35,803 nucleotides of DNA, from assembly GCA_028292745.1 (NCBI GenBank), contig JAQGLT010000114.1:1-35803 (forward strand), read 5' to 3'. Position 1 is the stretch's first letter. Each line of letters begins with the position of its first letter. The notes beneath the pieces are model-generated. The model did not search any database. It was not told where the DNA came from and saw nothing but the letters and a program-made list of their open reading frames with translations. This DNA is from Polaromonas sp. (lineage in GTDB: Bacteria > Pseudomonadota > Gammaproteobacteria > Burkholderiales > Burkholderiaceae_C). Shown here piece after piece: positions 25,464 to 34,433 of this stretch. A program made the position numbers and the translations under genes.

Positions 25464-26603
25464 ATGAAACTCAAAGGCAATCTCACAGGTCTCGTCGGCT
25501 GGCGCGGCATGGTCGGCTCGGTCCTGATCGACCGCATGCAGGCCGAAGGCGACTTCGAACTGATCGAGCCCGTTTTTTTCTCTACCTCCAACGCCGGCGG
25601 CAAGGCGCCGGCACAGGCGAAGAACGAAACCACCCTGAAGGACGCCTTTGACATCGAGGCGCTCAAGAAGTGCGACATCATCATCACCGCCCAGGGCGGC
25701 GACTACACCGCCGAAGTGTTTCCCAAACTGCGCGCCGCGGGCTGGCAAGGCCACTGGATCGACGCCGCCTCGACCCTGCGGATGAACGACGATGCAGTCA
25801 TTGTCCTGGACCCGGTTAACCTGCCTGTCATTCAAAATGCGCTGGCCAAGGGCGGCAACAACTGGATCGGCGGCAACTGCACCGTCAGCTGCATGCTGAT
25901 GGGCGTGGGCGCGCTGTACAAGGCGGGGCTGGTCGAATGGATGACCAGCATGACCTACCAGGCCGCGTCTGGCGGCGGCGCCCAGCACATGCGCGAGCTG
26001 CTGACCCAGTTCGGCACGCTCAACAGCGAAGTCAGGGCTTTGCTCGATGACCCGAAATCAGCCATCCTGGAAATCGACCGACGCATCCTGGCCAAGCAGC
26101 AGTCGCTGACTTCTCCTGAGACCGCCAACTTTGGCGTTCCGCTGGGCGGCAGCTTGATACCCTGGATCGACAAGGACCTGGGCAACGGCATGAGCAAGGA
26201 AGAGTGGAAAGGCGGCGCAGAAACCAACAAGATCCTGGGCCAAGGCGCGAGCTTCGGCACCGCCGAGACACCGGTCGATGGATTTTGCGTGCGCATCGGC
26301 GCGATGCGCTGCCACAGCCAGGCATTGACATTCAAACTCAAGAAAGACGTACCTTTGGCTGATGTCGAAGCCATGATCGCGGCTGACAATGCCTGGGTAA
26401 AAGTCATCCCCAATACCAGGGAGGCTTCCATCACGGAGTTGACGCCTGTCGCTGTCACGGGAACCATGCAGATTCCAGTTGGGCGTTTACGCAAAATGAC
26501 CATGGGCCCGCAATACCTGGGCGCTTTCACGGTCGGCGACCAACTGTTGTGGGGAGCCGCCGAGCCACTGCGCCGGATGTTGCGCATCCTGATTCAAGCG
26601 TAA
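25464..26603 (+). CDS. asd: Aspartate-semialdehyde dehydrogenase
   Basis: Reduces aspartyl phosphate to aspartate semialdehyde, feeding lysine/diaminopimelate, threonine and methionine synthesis. 379 residues, gammaproteobacterial-type Asd. The NADP motif [13 protein letters not shown] opens the protein, the catalytic cysteine is Cys139 in [10 protein letters not shown], and [15 protein letters not shown] and [16 protein letters not shown] carry the substrate-binding arginine/histidine. Its true start is ATG 25464 ([10 protein letters not shown]), with AAGG five bases upstream. It follows leuB by 270 bases and precedes fimV, an order common in betaproteobacteria. Confidence 0.96.
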   Translation: MKLKGNLTGLVGWRGMVGSVLIDRMQAEGDFELIEPVFFSTSNAGGKAPAQAKNETTLKDAFDIEALKKCDIIITAQGGDYTAEVFPKLRAAGWQGHWIDAASTLRMNDDAVIVLDPVNLPVIQNALAKGGNNWIGGNCTVSCMLMGVGALYKAGLVEWMTSMTYQAASGGGAQHMRELLTQFGTLNSEVRALLDDPKSAILEIDRRILAKQQSLTSPETANFGVPLGGSLIPWIDKDLGNGMSKEEWKGGAETNKILGQGASFGTAETPVDGFCVRIGAMRCHSQALTFKLKKDVPLADVEAMIAADNAWVKVIPNTREASITELTPVAVTGTMQIPVGRLRKMTMGPQYLGAFTVGDQLLWGAAEPLRRMLRILIQA

Positions 26604-26627
26604 TCTGTCGCCAGAGTGACTGCCCCG

Positions 26628-26633
26628 TACAAT
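26628..26633 (+). promoter_or_regulatory. Possible -10 element upstream of fimV
   Basis: TACAAT, with a weak CTGTCG (26605-26610) 17 bases upstream as -35. It lies just before the 28-bp palindrome, so a transcript from here would begin close to or within that palindrome. Confidence 0.3.
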
Positions 26634-26653
26634 CCACTCCTGTAGCCAGTGGC

Positions 26654-26681
26654 TGATTCGTTGCCTGCAGGCAACGAATCA
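26654..26681. repeat. 28-bp perfect palindrome between asd and fimV
   Basis: TGATTCGTTGCCTG followed at once by its exact reverse complement, with no loop base left over. It lies 51 bases after the asd stop. No T run follows, so it is not an obvious intrinsic terminator; it may be an operator for fimV, a processing hairpin, or a Rho-linked end of asd. Confidence 0.8.
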
Positions 26682-26852
26682 AACTTGTACGCTCACGTTT
26701 ACCCGAATGTGTCAAAACTTAAGCGTTGTCTTAACTTGTCAGCCCAATGCCTTGATGTTAAGGTTGTTTGTCAAAAATCAGCATCAAGGTATTTTGTGCG
26801 CCCTAGCAGTCAAACGTTTCCATCAGACCGAGCACTGGAGGCTCAACACCCC

Positions 26853-29513
26853 ATGAATAATCGCGGTCGCTGGCGCATTGGCGCCATGGCAAGTGCCATT
26901 GCGTTGCTGGGTAGTTTGGCAAGTCTGGAGGCGCATGCGCTGGCATTGGGCCGAATCACGGTTCAGTCCGCCTTGGGCGAGTCCCTCCGCGCGGAAATCG
27001 ACATTTCGGATGTCAGCATTGAAGAAGCTGCCAGCCTCCGGATCGGTGTGGCAGGAGCCGAGATTTTCAAATCAGCCGGGCTTGAATACAGCGCTGCCGT
27101 CGCTGGACTGGATGTCAAGCTGCAGCGACGGGCGGACGGTCGACCGTACCTGCGGTTGAGCAGCAACCGCGCCATTACCGAGCCGTTCGTCGACCTCATC
27201 CTTGAGGCAAAGTGGGCATCCGGCCGCGTGACCCGTGACTACACAATGCTGTTCGATCCACCTAATCTGCGTACCAACAGCGCAGCGATGGCAGCCCCGG
27301 CCGTCCCTGTGTTGCCACGCGCACCTGTAACCGCCGCAGTGCTTCCTCCGCCAGACATGGCAGCACCGTCGGCGCCCCGGCCGCCAGCGCTTCCCGTTGC
27401 AGTGGCCAAACCCAAACCGCCCGCCTATAAGGCGCCCATCGCCGAGAAAATACCTTCCACAGCAGGTGTCCGACAAGTCACCGTCAAACCGGGCGACACA
27501 GCCAGCAAGATTGCGACGCAGAACAAACCCTCCAGCGTGTCGCTCGATCAGATGCTTGCGGCCATGCTCAGAGGCAATCCAGAGGCCTTCGTCAGCAGCA
27601 ATATCAATGTGATGAAGTCTGGTGCTGTGCTGGACATTCCAGATGCGCAGACCGCAGCCGCTTTGTCTACGGCCGAAGCCAAGCAACTGCTCGTGGCCCC
27701 AAGCAAGGATTTCAACACCTTCCGTCGCAAGCTGGCCGATGGCGCACCGGCAGCGCCACCTGACAGCCCGGACCGGCAAATTGCCGGCAAAGTCCAGGCG
27801 AAGGTGGACGCCCTTGCGCAGGCCAGCAGTTCGCCTGACAAGCTGACGCTGTCAAAGGGCGCAGTCCAAGGCAAATCGGCTACGCCAGCTGAAGAGCAGG
27901 CAGCCAGGGACGACGCCACCCGTATGGCGGAACTGTCAAAAAATATCAACGATTCCAATAAGCTGGGTGTACCGCCTGCCACTGGCGGCGCAACAGCTGC
28001 CCCCGGATTGGCCGTGCCTGCACCGGGTGCAGGAATGACAACGCCAGGCGCCCTCACGGTGCCTGCCGTGACGGCCTCGCCAGGTGTCAATGCTCCGGCA
28101 TCCCCAACCGCCACAGCTGAAGCCTCTGTTGCAGCAGCATCGCAACCTGTGCCCTCCGCCAGTCCTGCCAGTGCCACTGCGGCTCCAGTGCCAGCCGTGA
28201 CCACCTCCCCTGCCGTAGTTCCTTCCCCGGCGGCCGAGGTCAGCCTGATGGATCAGGTACGTGACAATTCGCTGCTGCTGCTGGGCATTGGCGCCCTGCT
28301 GGCCTTACTGGCAGGCGTGGGATTTGCGCGTTCCCGTAAAAATAATAAGGCAAGCCAAGGCGACAGCTCTTTTCTTGACAGCCGCCTGCAGCCGGACTCC
28401 TTCTTTGGCGTCAGTGGCGGACGACGCGTGGATACAGATGCAAACAGCGTGGTGCGGTCATCCATCTCCTACTCGCCCAGCCAGCTTGACGCGGGAGGTG
28501 ATGTGGACCCCGTGGCCGAAGCCGATGTGTATCTCGCGTATGGCCGTGACCAGCAGGCCGAAGAAATCCTACGAGAGGCAATGCGCAATTATCCTGCGCG
28601 CCTGGCCATTCAGACCAAGCTGCTCGAAATTCTGGCCAAGCGCCGCGACAACAAGGCTTTTGAAAGCGTGGCCGTCAGCGCATTCAAGCTGAGCAAGGCA
28701 CAAGGCGCGGAATGGTCTTATATCTGCGAGCTGGGCCGCGAATTGGACCCTTCCAATTCCATGTATCAAGGCAACCCGAGTGCGGGCATGACTGATTACG
28801 GCGTATCGGACTTCATGTCTGACAGTGCCCCACCAGCGGTCGATGCGCGTCCTACCGGACCCGCCAGCAAAGCAGCAGTAAAGCTGGATATGGACTTTTC
28901 GCTGGATGAAGGCGCTGATGCGCCCGTGCGTCCTGCTGGCCTCCCTAGCGCTGGCGCCAACAGTCCTTCAAAAAGCACCATTGCTGCTTCCAGTGCCTCG
29001 CTGCCGTCAGCCGTCTTGAATCTAAATGATCTGGATTTGGACCTGGATTTGAATCTGGACAATATTCCAGCCAGTCCAGTGGCTGCGCCATCCCTGGGCG
29101 CCAAGCCCCATGCCAGCGCCGCAACCCCAGCAGCACGGGCACCTTCCTCCGAAATCGATTTTCTTTCTGAAGGATTGGATTTCACACCTGAACCTTATGT
29201 GGCGCCTAAAGCGTCAAAGCCGTCGAAAGCGCCCGTCGCTCCGGAAGCGCCCATCACCCACAGCGGGATGCTGGAATTTGACTTGAATTCCCTGTCGCTG
29301 GACCTGGGTCCTGGAACAGGCGTTCAGGCGCCGGTGCCAGCCCCCGCCAGGCTCGAAGAAGAAGACCCGCTGGAAATCAAGTTTTTGCTGGCTGAGGAAT
29401 TCCGTATTCTGGGCGATCCGGATGGTGCGCGGTCATTGGCCGATGAAGTGGTGAACAAAGCAAAAGGCCCACTAAAAGTGAAGGCCCAGGCGTTTCTTAA
29501 CTCCCTGATGTGA
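26853..29513 (+). CDS. fimV: FimV/HubP-family polar scaffold protein
   Basis: 886-residue inner-membrane protein related to FimV of Pseudomonas and HubP of Vibrio, which organise the cell pole and affect type IV pili and twitching. It has a signal peptide (MNNRGRWRIG... cleaved near AHA-LALG, about residue 30), a conserved FimV N-terminal domain (ALGRITVQSALGESLRAEIDIS...), and a LysM peptidoglycan-binding module at about 205-260 (VTVKPGDTASKIA). A long Ala/Pro-rich linker, a membrane span at about 471-490 (LLLLGIGALLALLAGVGFA), TPR-like cytoplasmic helices (YLAYGRDQQAEEILREAM) and the C-terminal FimV helix (DPDGARSLADEVVNKA) follow. An acidic DLDLDLNLD run lies near 730. ATG 26853 has GGAGG 11 bases upstream. 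Confidence 0.9.
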   Translation: MNNRGRWRIGAMASAIALLGSLASLEAHALALGRITVQSALGESLRAEIDISDVSIEEAASLRIGVAGAEIFKSAGLEYSAAVAGLDVKLQRRADGRPYLRLSSNRAITEPFVDLILEAKWASGRVTRDYTMLFDPPNLRTNSAAMAAPAVPVLPRAPVTAAVLPPPDMAAPSAPRPPALPVAVAKPKPPAYKAPIAEKIPSTAGVRQVTVKPGDTASKIATQNKPSSVSLDQMLAAMLRGNPEAFVSSNINVMKSGAVLDIPDAQTAAALSTAEAKQLLVAPSKDFNTFRRKLADGAPAAPPDSPDRQIAGKVQAKVDALAQASSSPDKLTLSKGAVQGKSATPAEEQAARDDATRMAELSKNINDSNKLGVPPATGGATAAPGLAVPAPGAGMTTPGALTVPAVTASPGVNAPASPTATAEASVAAASQPVPSASPASATAAPVPAVTTSPAVVPSPAAEVSLMDQVRDNSLLLLGIGALLALLAGVGFARSRKNNKASQGDSSFLDSRLQPDSFFGVSGGRRVDTDANSVVRSSISYSPSQLDAGGDVDPVAEADVYLAYGRDQQAEEILREAMRNYPARLAIQTKLLEILAKRRDNKAFESVAVSAFKLSKAQGAEWSYICELGRELDPSNSMYQGNPSAGMTDYGVSDFMSDSAPPAVDARPTGPASKAAVKLDMDFSLDEGADAPVRPAGLPSAGANSPSKSTIAASSASLPSAVLNLNDLDLDLDLNLDNIPASPVAAPSLGAKPHASAATPAARAPSSEIDFLSEGLDFTPEPYVAPKASKPSKAPVAPEAPITHSGMLEFDLNSLSLDLGPGTGVQAPVPAPARLEEEDPLEIKFLLAEEFRILGDPDGARSLADEVVNKAKGPLKVKAQAFLNSLM

Positions 29514-29555
29514 TTCACATCTGAAAAAGCCAGGATTGACCGAGGAAAAGCACCT

Positions 29556-30350
29556 GTGAGAATCGCGCTGGGCATCAGCTACAGCGGCAGCGCTTATCAA
29601 GGCTGGCAAAGCCAGCTTTCCGGCAAGACAGTCCAGGACAAACTGGAGTTGGCCTTGAGCCGGTTTGCCGTGCAGCCGGTCCGCGTTATGTGTGCCGGGC
29701 GCACCGATGCAGGCGTCCATGCGCTGATGCAGGTGGTGCATTTCGACACGCCCCTGCAACGGGAAGCCGCATCCTGGGTGCGCGGAACCAACGCATTTTT
29801 GCCTGCCGACATTGCTGTGCAGTGGGCGCAACCGGTCTCGGATGAATTTCACTCGCGTGCCAGTGCCGTTGCGCGCCGCTATGCCTACGTCGTGCTGGAG
29901 TCGCCCGTTCGCCCCAGCGTGGAAGCCGGACGGGTCGGCTGGGTTTACCGTCAACTCGATGGCATGGCCATGCGTCAGGCGGCCAGCGCCCTGATCGGCG
30001 AGCACGACTTCAGCTCGTTTCGAGCCGCCCAGTGCCAAGCCAAATCCCCCGTCAAAACCATGAACGCCATCACCATCACCCAGCGTGCCGGAACAGGATC
30101 GCGCTACTGGCGTTTTGAATTCGAGGCCAATGCGTTCTTGCATCACATGATCCGCAATATCATGGGATGCCTGCTCGCCATTGGCCAAGGCGCTCATCCG
30201 CCAGAGTGGCTGGCCGAAGTTGTGGTTGCCCGCCGCCGCGACGTTGCGGCACCTACCTTTTCCCCTGACGGGCTGTATTTTCTGGGGCCGGTGTACGAAC
30301 AACGCCATGGCTTGCCGTCACGCACGGCGGCTTATGATTGGCTGCCATGA
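29556..30350 (+). CDS. truA: tRNA pseudouridine(38-40) synthase TruA
   Basis: Converts uridines 38-40 of the tRNA anticodon stem to pseudouridine. 264 residues. The catalytic aspartate is Asp51 in AGRTDAGVHA, followed by the family motifs FHSRASAVARRYAYVV, DFSSFRAAQCQAKSPVK and FEANAFLHHMIRNIMG. The start is GTG 29556 with GAGGA upstream; no better ATG exists. It lies 42 bases after fimV, and its stop overlaps the trpF start as ATGA. Confidence 0.95.
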   Translation: MRIALGISYSGSAYQGWQSQLSGKTVQDKLELALSRFAVQPVRVMCAGRTDAGVHALMQVVHFDTPLQREAASWVRGTNAFLPADIAVQWAQPVSDEFHSRASAVARRYAYVVLESPVRPSVEAGRVGWVYRQLDGMAMRQAASALIGEHDFSSFRAAQCQAKSPVKTMNAITITQRAGTGSRYWRFEFEANAFLHHMIRNIMGCLLAIGQGAHPPEWLAEVVVARRRDVAAPTFSPDGLYFLGPVYEQRHGLPSRTAAYDWLP

Positions 30351-31081
30351 GTTCGCCACTTCCTTTTAGTCACGCTGGTCGCACCCGGATCAAAATCTGC
30401 GGCCTGACCCGAGAAGAAGACGTTGATGCCGCCGTGGCCGCCGGGGCCGACGCCATCGGGCTGGTCATGTACGAACGCAGCCCGCGTCATGTCACGCCCG
30501 ACCGGGCTGCGGCGCTGGCCAGCCGCCTGCCGCCTTTTGTCACGCCAGTGCTTCTGTTCGTCAACGCGTCCGCTATAGAAATAGTAGCTGCCTGCGCCCG
30601 CATTCCCTGTGCCTTGCTCCAATTTCATGGAGACGAGACGCCTGAAGCCTGCCTGAAACCGGGCAGGCCCTTCATGCGTGCCGCGCGCATTCCCCTGGAC
30701 GTTGACAATGTCCCAGGCAGTCCGCGTTTTGATCTCTTAAAATACGCGCAAGATTATTCAGCAGCCCAGGCCATCTTGCTCGACGCCCATGTCGAAGGAT
30801 TTGGCGGCGGCGGAAAAACATTCAATTGGTCACTTCTTCCTCCAAGCGTCAACGCTCACCTCGTTTTATCTGGTGGGTTGACGCCTGCAAACGTGACCGA
30901 TGGCATTTTGCAAGTCAGGCCGCGCGGTAGCACGCTGGCTGTTGATGTGAGCTCGGGCGTCGAGGTGGCCAAAGGCATCAAGAGCGCCGAAAAAATCAAC
31001 CAATTTGTCGCAGCGGTTCGCGCTGCCGACGAGCAACTTGCGAAGAATATTGTTCACCATGTACGACTATCACCAACCTGA
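30347..31081 (+). CDS. trpF: Phosphoribosylanthranilate isomerase
   Basis: Third committed step of tryptophan synthesis, an Amadori rearrangement on a TIM barrel. 244 residues, longer than the common ~205-220 because of extra residues at both ends. The catalytic cysteine is in [11 protein letters not shown] near the N-terminus and the catalytic aspartate is in [28 protein letters not shown] and AVDVSSGVE bind phosphate. ATG 30347 overlaps the truA stop; a TTG at 30338 also opens the frame. The last 23 bases overlap trpB. A dispersed-repeat copy falls in the codons for [12 protein letters not shown]. Confidence 0.94.
   Translation: MSSPLPFSHAGRTRIKICGLTREEDVDAAVAAGADAIGLVMYERSPRHVTPDRAAALASRLPPFVTPVLLFVNASAIEIVAACARIPCALLQFHGDETPEACLKPGRPFMRAARIPLDVDNVPGSPRFDLLKYAQDYSAAQAILLDAHVEGFGGGGKTFNWSLLPPSVNAHLVLSGGLTPANVTDGILQVRPRGSTLAVDVSSGVEVAKGIKSAEKINQFVAAVRAADEQLAKNIVHHVRLSPT
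30572..30614 (-). repeat. Dispersed repeat element, copy inside trpF
   Basis: Read on the minus strand: AGGCAC (three of six matches to CAGCGC), ten bases, GGCGCAGGCA (eight of ten matches to TGCGCAAGCA) and the exact-fit box GCTACTATTTCTATAGC (30572-30588). On the coding strand the box encodes AIEIVAA. Confidence 0.55.
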
Positions 31082-32369
31082 CCTTGCAGGTCATTTCGGC
31101 ATTTACGGCGGCAGTTTTATTTCAGAAACGCTGACCCACGCGATCAACGAGCTGAAGCAGGCCTACGCCAAATATCAGAATGACCCGGAATTCCTGACGG
31201 AATTCAACTATGAGCTGAAGCATTTTGTCGGCCGTCCTTCGCCCATTTATCATGCGGCGCGCATGAGCCGGGAACAGGGCGGCGCGCAAATCTACCTCAA
31301 GCGCGAAGACCTCAACCACACCGGCGCGCACAAGATCAACAATACGATCGGCCAGGCCATGCTGGCACGACGCATGGGCAAGCAGCGCATCATCGCCGAA
31401 ACCGGCGCCGGCCAGCATGGCGTTGCCACCGCCACCATTTGCGCGCGGTACGGACTTGAGTGCGTGGTCTACATGGGCAGCGAGGACGTCAAGCGTCAAA
31501 GTCCCAACGTCTATCGCATGAACTTGCTGGGCGCTACCGTCGTGCCGGTCGAGAGCGGCAGCAAGACGCTCAAGGATGCGCTCAATGAAGCCATGCGCGA
31601 CTGGGTTGCCAATGTGGACAATACCTTCTACATCATCGGCACCGTGGCCGGGCCGCATCCCTACCCGATGATGGTGCGGGATTTCCAGAGCGTCATCGGC
31701 ACCGAATGCCTGACGCAGATGCCTGAGATGAACGCTGGCAGGCAGCCCGATGCGGTGATTGCCTGTGTCGGGGGTGGCAGCAATGCCATGGGCATTTTCC
31801 ATCCCTATATTTCGCACGAGAACACCCGGCTGATCGGCATTGAAGCATCTGGCGAGGGACTGGACAGTGGCAAGCATTCGGCTTCACTGCAGCGGGGCCT
31901 GCCCGGTGTCCTGCACGGAAACCGGACCTATGTCCTGCAAAATGAAGATGGCCAAGTCACTGAAACACACAGCATCAGCGCCGGCCTGGACTATCCCGGG
32001 GTCGGACCCGAGCACGCATTTTTGAAAGATATCGGGCGCGCCGAATATGTCGGCATCACCGACGCCGAAGCATTGCACGCCTTTCACTACCTCTGCCGTA
32101 CCGAAGGCATTATTCCCGCGCTTGAATCCAGCCATGCTGTCGCCTATGCGATGAAGCTGGCCAAAACCATGCGCAGCGACCAGAGCATCCTGGTCAACCT
32201 TTCGGGCCGGGGCGACAAGGATATCGGCACCGTGGCCGACCTGTCCGGTGCGGATTTCTATGACCGTCCTTCCATGCGCGGCCTGGCTGTCAAGGGTGGC
32301 GGGGCCGCGGTCACTTCTCCAGCATCATTCGATGCCAGCGGCGCAAAAGGCGCAGGTACCCAGTCATGA
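31059..32369 (+). CDS. trpB: Tryptophan synthase beta chain
   Basis: PLP enzyme that joins indole and serine to make tryptophan, forming an alpha2-beta2 complex with TrpA. 436 residues, longer than the usual ~400. The cofactor lysine is Lys92 in [35 protein letters not shown] and [16 protein letters not shown] are conserved, and an Ala/Gly-rich tail of about 25 residues follows the normal end. ATG 31059 ([18 protein letters not shown]) starts inside trpF with a 23-base overlap; the stop overlaps trpA as ATGA. Such overlaps favour balanced translation of complex partners. Confidence 0.97.
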   Translation: MYDYHQPDLAGHFGIYGGSFISETLTHAINELKQAYAKYQNDPEFLTEFNYELKHFVGRPSPIYHAARMSREQGGAQIYLKREDLNHTGAHKINNTIGQAMLARRMGKQRIIAETGAGQHGVATATICARYGLECVVYMGSEDVKRQSPNVYRMNLLGATVVPVESGSKTLKDALNEAMRDWVANVDNTFYIIGTVAGPHPYPMMVRDFQSVIGTECLTQMPEMNAGRQPDAVIACVGGGSNAMGIFHPYISHENTRLIGIEASGEGLDSGKHSASLQRGLPGVLHGNRTYVLQNEDGQVTETHSISAGLDYPGVGPEHAFLKDIGRAEYVGITDAEALHAFHYLCRTEGIIPALESSHAVAYAMKLAKTMRSDQSILVNLSGRGDKDIGTVADLSGADFYDRPSMRGLAVKGGGAAVTSPASFDASGAKGAGTQS

Positions 32370-33184
32370 GCCGCATTGCCTCCACCTTTGCCCGGCTCAA
32401 CGCGCAGGGCCGCAAGGCCTTGATTCCCTATGTCACGGCAGGCTTTCCGTTTGCCGACGTCACCCCTGAACTGATGCATGGCATGGTCGCGGGGGGTGCT
32501 GACGTGATCGAGCTGGGCGTGCCGTTCTCCGATCCCAGCGCGGACGGACCAGTGATCCAGAAAGCCGGAGAAAAAGCGCTTTCTCTCGGTATTGGCGTGG
32601 TTCAGGTGCTCGACATGGTGCGGGCATTTCGCACCCGGGACCGCACCACGCCGGTGGTACTCATGGGCTATGCCAATCCGATCGAACGTTACGACATCAG
32701 GCATGGCATGGCCACAGATGAGAGCGCCTTTATCCGTGACGCAGCCGCGGCTGGCGTGGATGGCATGCTGATCGTTGACTACCCTCCGGAAGAATGCGCC
32801 CTGTTCGCGTCCCGCTTGCGGGCGCACGGTATGGACTTGATCTTTTTGCTGGCGCCCACCAGTACCGATGCGCGCATGGCGCAGATTGCGCAGCTGGCCA
32901 GCGGCTATGTTTACTACGTTTCGCTCAAGGGCGTGACCGGTGCCGGCACCCTGGATGTGCAGGCAGTCCAAGCCATGCTGCCGCGCATCCGCCAGCATGT
33001 GCATGTTCCCGTGGGCGTGGGTTTTGGCATTCGGGACGCCGCAACAGCCCAGGCCATCGGCCGGGTGGCTGATGCGGTCGTTATTGGCAGCAAGATCATC
33101 CAGTTGATCGAAAACCAGCCCCGTGATCGGGTGGCCGGCGTGGCGCAGGACTTTCTGAGAGAAATCCGGAGCGCGCTGGACTGA
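32366..33184 (+). CDS. trpA: Tryptophan synthase alpha chain
   Basis: Cleaves indole-3-glycerol phosphate and channels indole to TrpB. 272 residues. The catalytic Glu49 ([10 protein letters not shown]) and Asp60 (DPSADGP) fall at the same numbers as in Salmonella TrpA. YVTAGFP, VDYPPEE and [12 protein letters not shown] are conserved, and the phosphate site is in [13 protein letters not shown]. Its ATG overlaps the trpB stop. A candidate terminator follows at 33226-33271, before accD. Confidence 0.97.
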   Translation: MSRIASTFARLNAQGRKALIPYVTAGFPFADVTPELMHGMVAGGADVIELGVPFSDPSADGPVIQKAGEKALSLGIGVVQVLDMVRAFRTRDRTTPVVLMGYANPIERYDIRHGMATDESAFIRDAAAAGVDGMLIVDYPPEECALFASRLRAHGMDLIFLLAPTSTDARMAQIAQLASGYVYYVSLKGVTGAGTLDVQAVQAMLPRIRQHVHVPVGVGFGIRDAATAQAIGRVADAVVIGSKIIQLIENQPRDRVAGVAQDFLREIRSALD

Positions 33185-33225
33185 ATTTTTTCACTTTTAC
33201 CAGCGCATAATGGCCGTTTTGCCAA

Positions 33226-33271
33226 GCCCATCCATCGTATTTAATGTGTGATGGGCGGGCTGTTTATTTTT
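33226..33271 (+). terminator. Candidate intrinsic terminator or attenuator between trpA and accD
   Basis: GCCCATC (33226-33232) pairs with GATGGGC (33250-33256) around a 17-base loop that can form an inner CAT/ATG pairing. A T-rich stretch TGTTTATTTTTG ends near 33271. The stem is short and the T tract is interrupted and offset by a few bases, so readthrough into accD is likely. Confidence 0.45.
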
Positions 33272-33351
33272 GTGTTCAACAGTTGATGCCGCTTGCAGCT
33301 GCTGCTTGCCAATGAAGTAGCCGCCACCGCAAGCCAACAAGGATCGCCACC

Positions 33352-34224
33352 ATGTCTTGGCTAGAAAAACTTCTTCCCCCAAAAATCACACCCACCGACC
33401 CAACCGAACGCCGCAGCGTGCCGGAAGGCCTCTGGATCAAGTGTCCGAGTTGCGAGGCCGTGCTGTACAAGACAGACCTGGAAAAAAACCAGAATGTCTG
33501 CCCGCAATGCAGCCATCACCACCGTATTGGCGCCCGTGCCCGGCTGGATGCCTTTTTGGATGCAGAAGGCCGGTATGAGCTGGGCCAGGAAGTGCTGCCG
33601 GTCGACGCCCTGAAATTCAAGGACAGCCGAAAATACCCGGAGCGCCTGAAGGAAGCGATGGAAAACACTGGCGAAACGGATGCGCTGGTGGTCATGGGCG
33701 GCGCGGTCCACAGCATCGGCGTTGTCGTCGCCTGCTTTGAATTTGACTTCATGGGCGGCAGCATGGGCAGCGTTGTCGGCGAACGCTTCGTACGCGGCGT
33801 TCACACCGCCATTGAGCAGAAAGTGCCCTTTATCTGCTTTACCGCCACCGGCGGCGCCCGCATGCAGGAAGGCCTGCTCAGTCTGATGCAGATGGCCAAG
33901 ACCAATGCCTCGCTGACGCGTCTGGCCAAAAAGGGCCTGCCTTATATCAGTGTCTTGACCGACCCGACAATGGGCGGCGTGAGCGCTGGCTTTGCCTTTG
34001 TCGGCGACATCGTGATTGCCGAGCCAAAGGCGCTGATCGGGTTTGCCGGTCCGCGCGTCATCGAATCAACTGTGCGCGTCACCCTGCCTGAGGGCTTCCA
34101 GCGCGCCGAATTTCTGCAGACAAAAGGCGCGATCGACTTCATCTGCGACCGCCGCGAGCTGCGCAGGACAGTGGCGAATTCGCTGGCGATGCTGCTGCGC
34201 CAGCCAGCGGATGCAGTGAGCTGA
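33352..34224 (+). CDS. accD: Acetyl-CoA carboxylase carboxyltransferase subunit beta
   Basis: With AccA, moves the carboxyl group from carboxybiotin to acetyl-CoA to make malonyl-CoA for fatty acids. 290 residues. The N-terminal zinc ribbon is complete: Cys31, Cys34, Cys50 and Cys53 (C-x2-C-x15-C-x2-C). The crotonase-like domain contains [49 protein letters not shown] and [16 protein letters not shown] 33352 ([12 protein letters not shown]) has AAGGA eight bases upstream. It follows trpA by 167 bases. In many betaproteobacteria folC comes next, but here it does not. Confidence 0.96.
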   Translation: MSWLEKLLPPKITPTDPTERRSVPEGLWIKCPSCEAVLYKTDLEKNQNVCPQCSHHHRIGARARLDAFLDAEGRYELGQEVLPVDALKFKDSRKYPERLKEAMENTGETDALVVMGGAVHSIGVVVACFEFDFMGGSMGSVVGERFVRGVHTAIEQKVPFICFTATGGARMQEGLLSLMQMAKTNASLTRLAKKGLPYISVLTDPTMGGVSAGFAFVGDIVIAEPKALIGFAGPRVIESTVRVTLPEGFQRAEFLQTKGAIDFICDRRELRRTVANSLAMLLRQPADAVS

Positions 34225-34433
34225 CAGGCAACGGCTTACCACACCAGGACCGCGCCAGTCTGCCCCGCTCAGCAGGTAAGCGGGGTAAGACCGACCCGAC
34301 CCGACCGCCGTAGGTCGCCCAGCCTTAAGCAGCGTAGCTGCAGGACAGTGCTCTAACACGGCAAGGCGAAGCAACGACGTACCGGATCGGTGTAGAAGTG
34401 GAATAATCTAATTGCAATTCAAGGCGCGCTGCC
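34225..34433. other. 209-base gap after accD
   Basis: No gene is supported. It contains a hairpin CCCCGCT (34263-34269) / AGCGGGG (34279-34285) without a T run, a short CGACC tandem (about 34292-34307), and a 10-bp palindrome AATTGCAATT (34410-34419) next to an AT-rich GAATAATCT that may be a -10 region for the next gene. The mixed texture and the missing folC suggest an old rearrangement point. Confidence 0.4.

Noticed and set aside
34410-34419. AATTGCAATT palindrome before the LON-domain gene as an operator
   Set aside because: Ten bases of AT-rich palindrome is too little to claim a site without conservation data.
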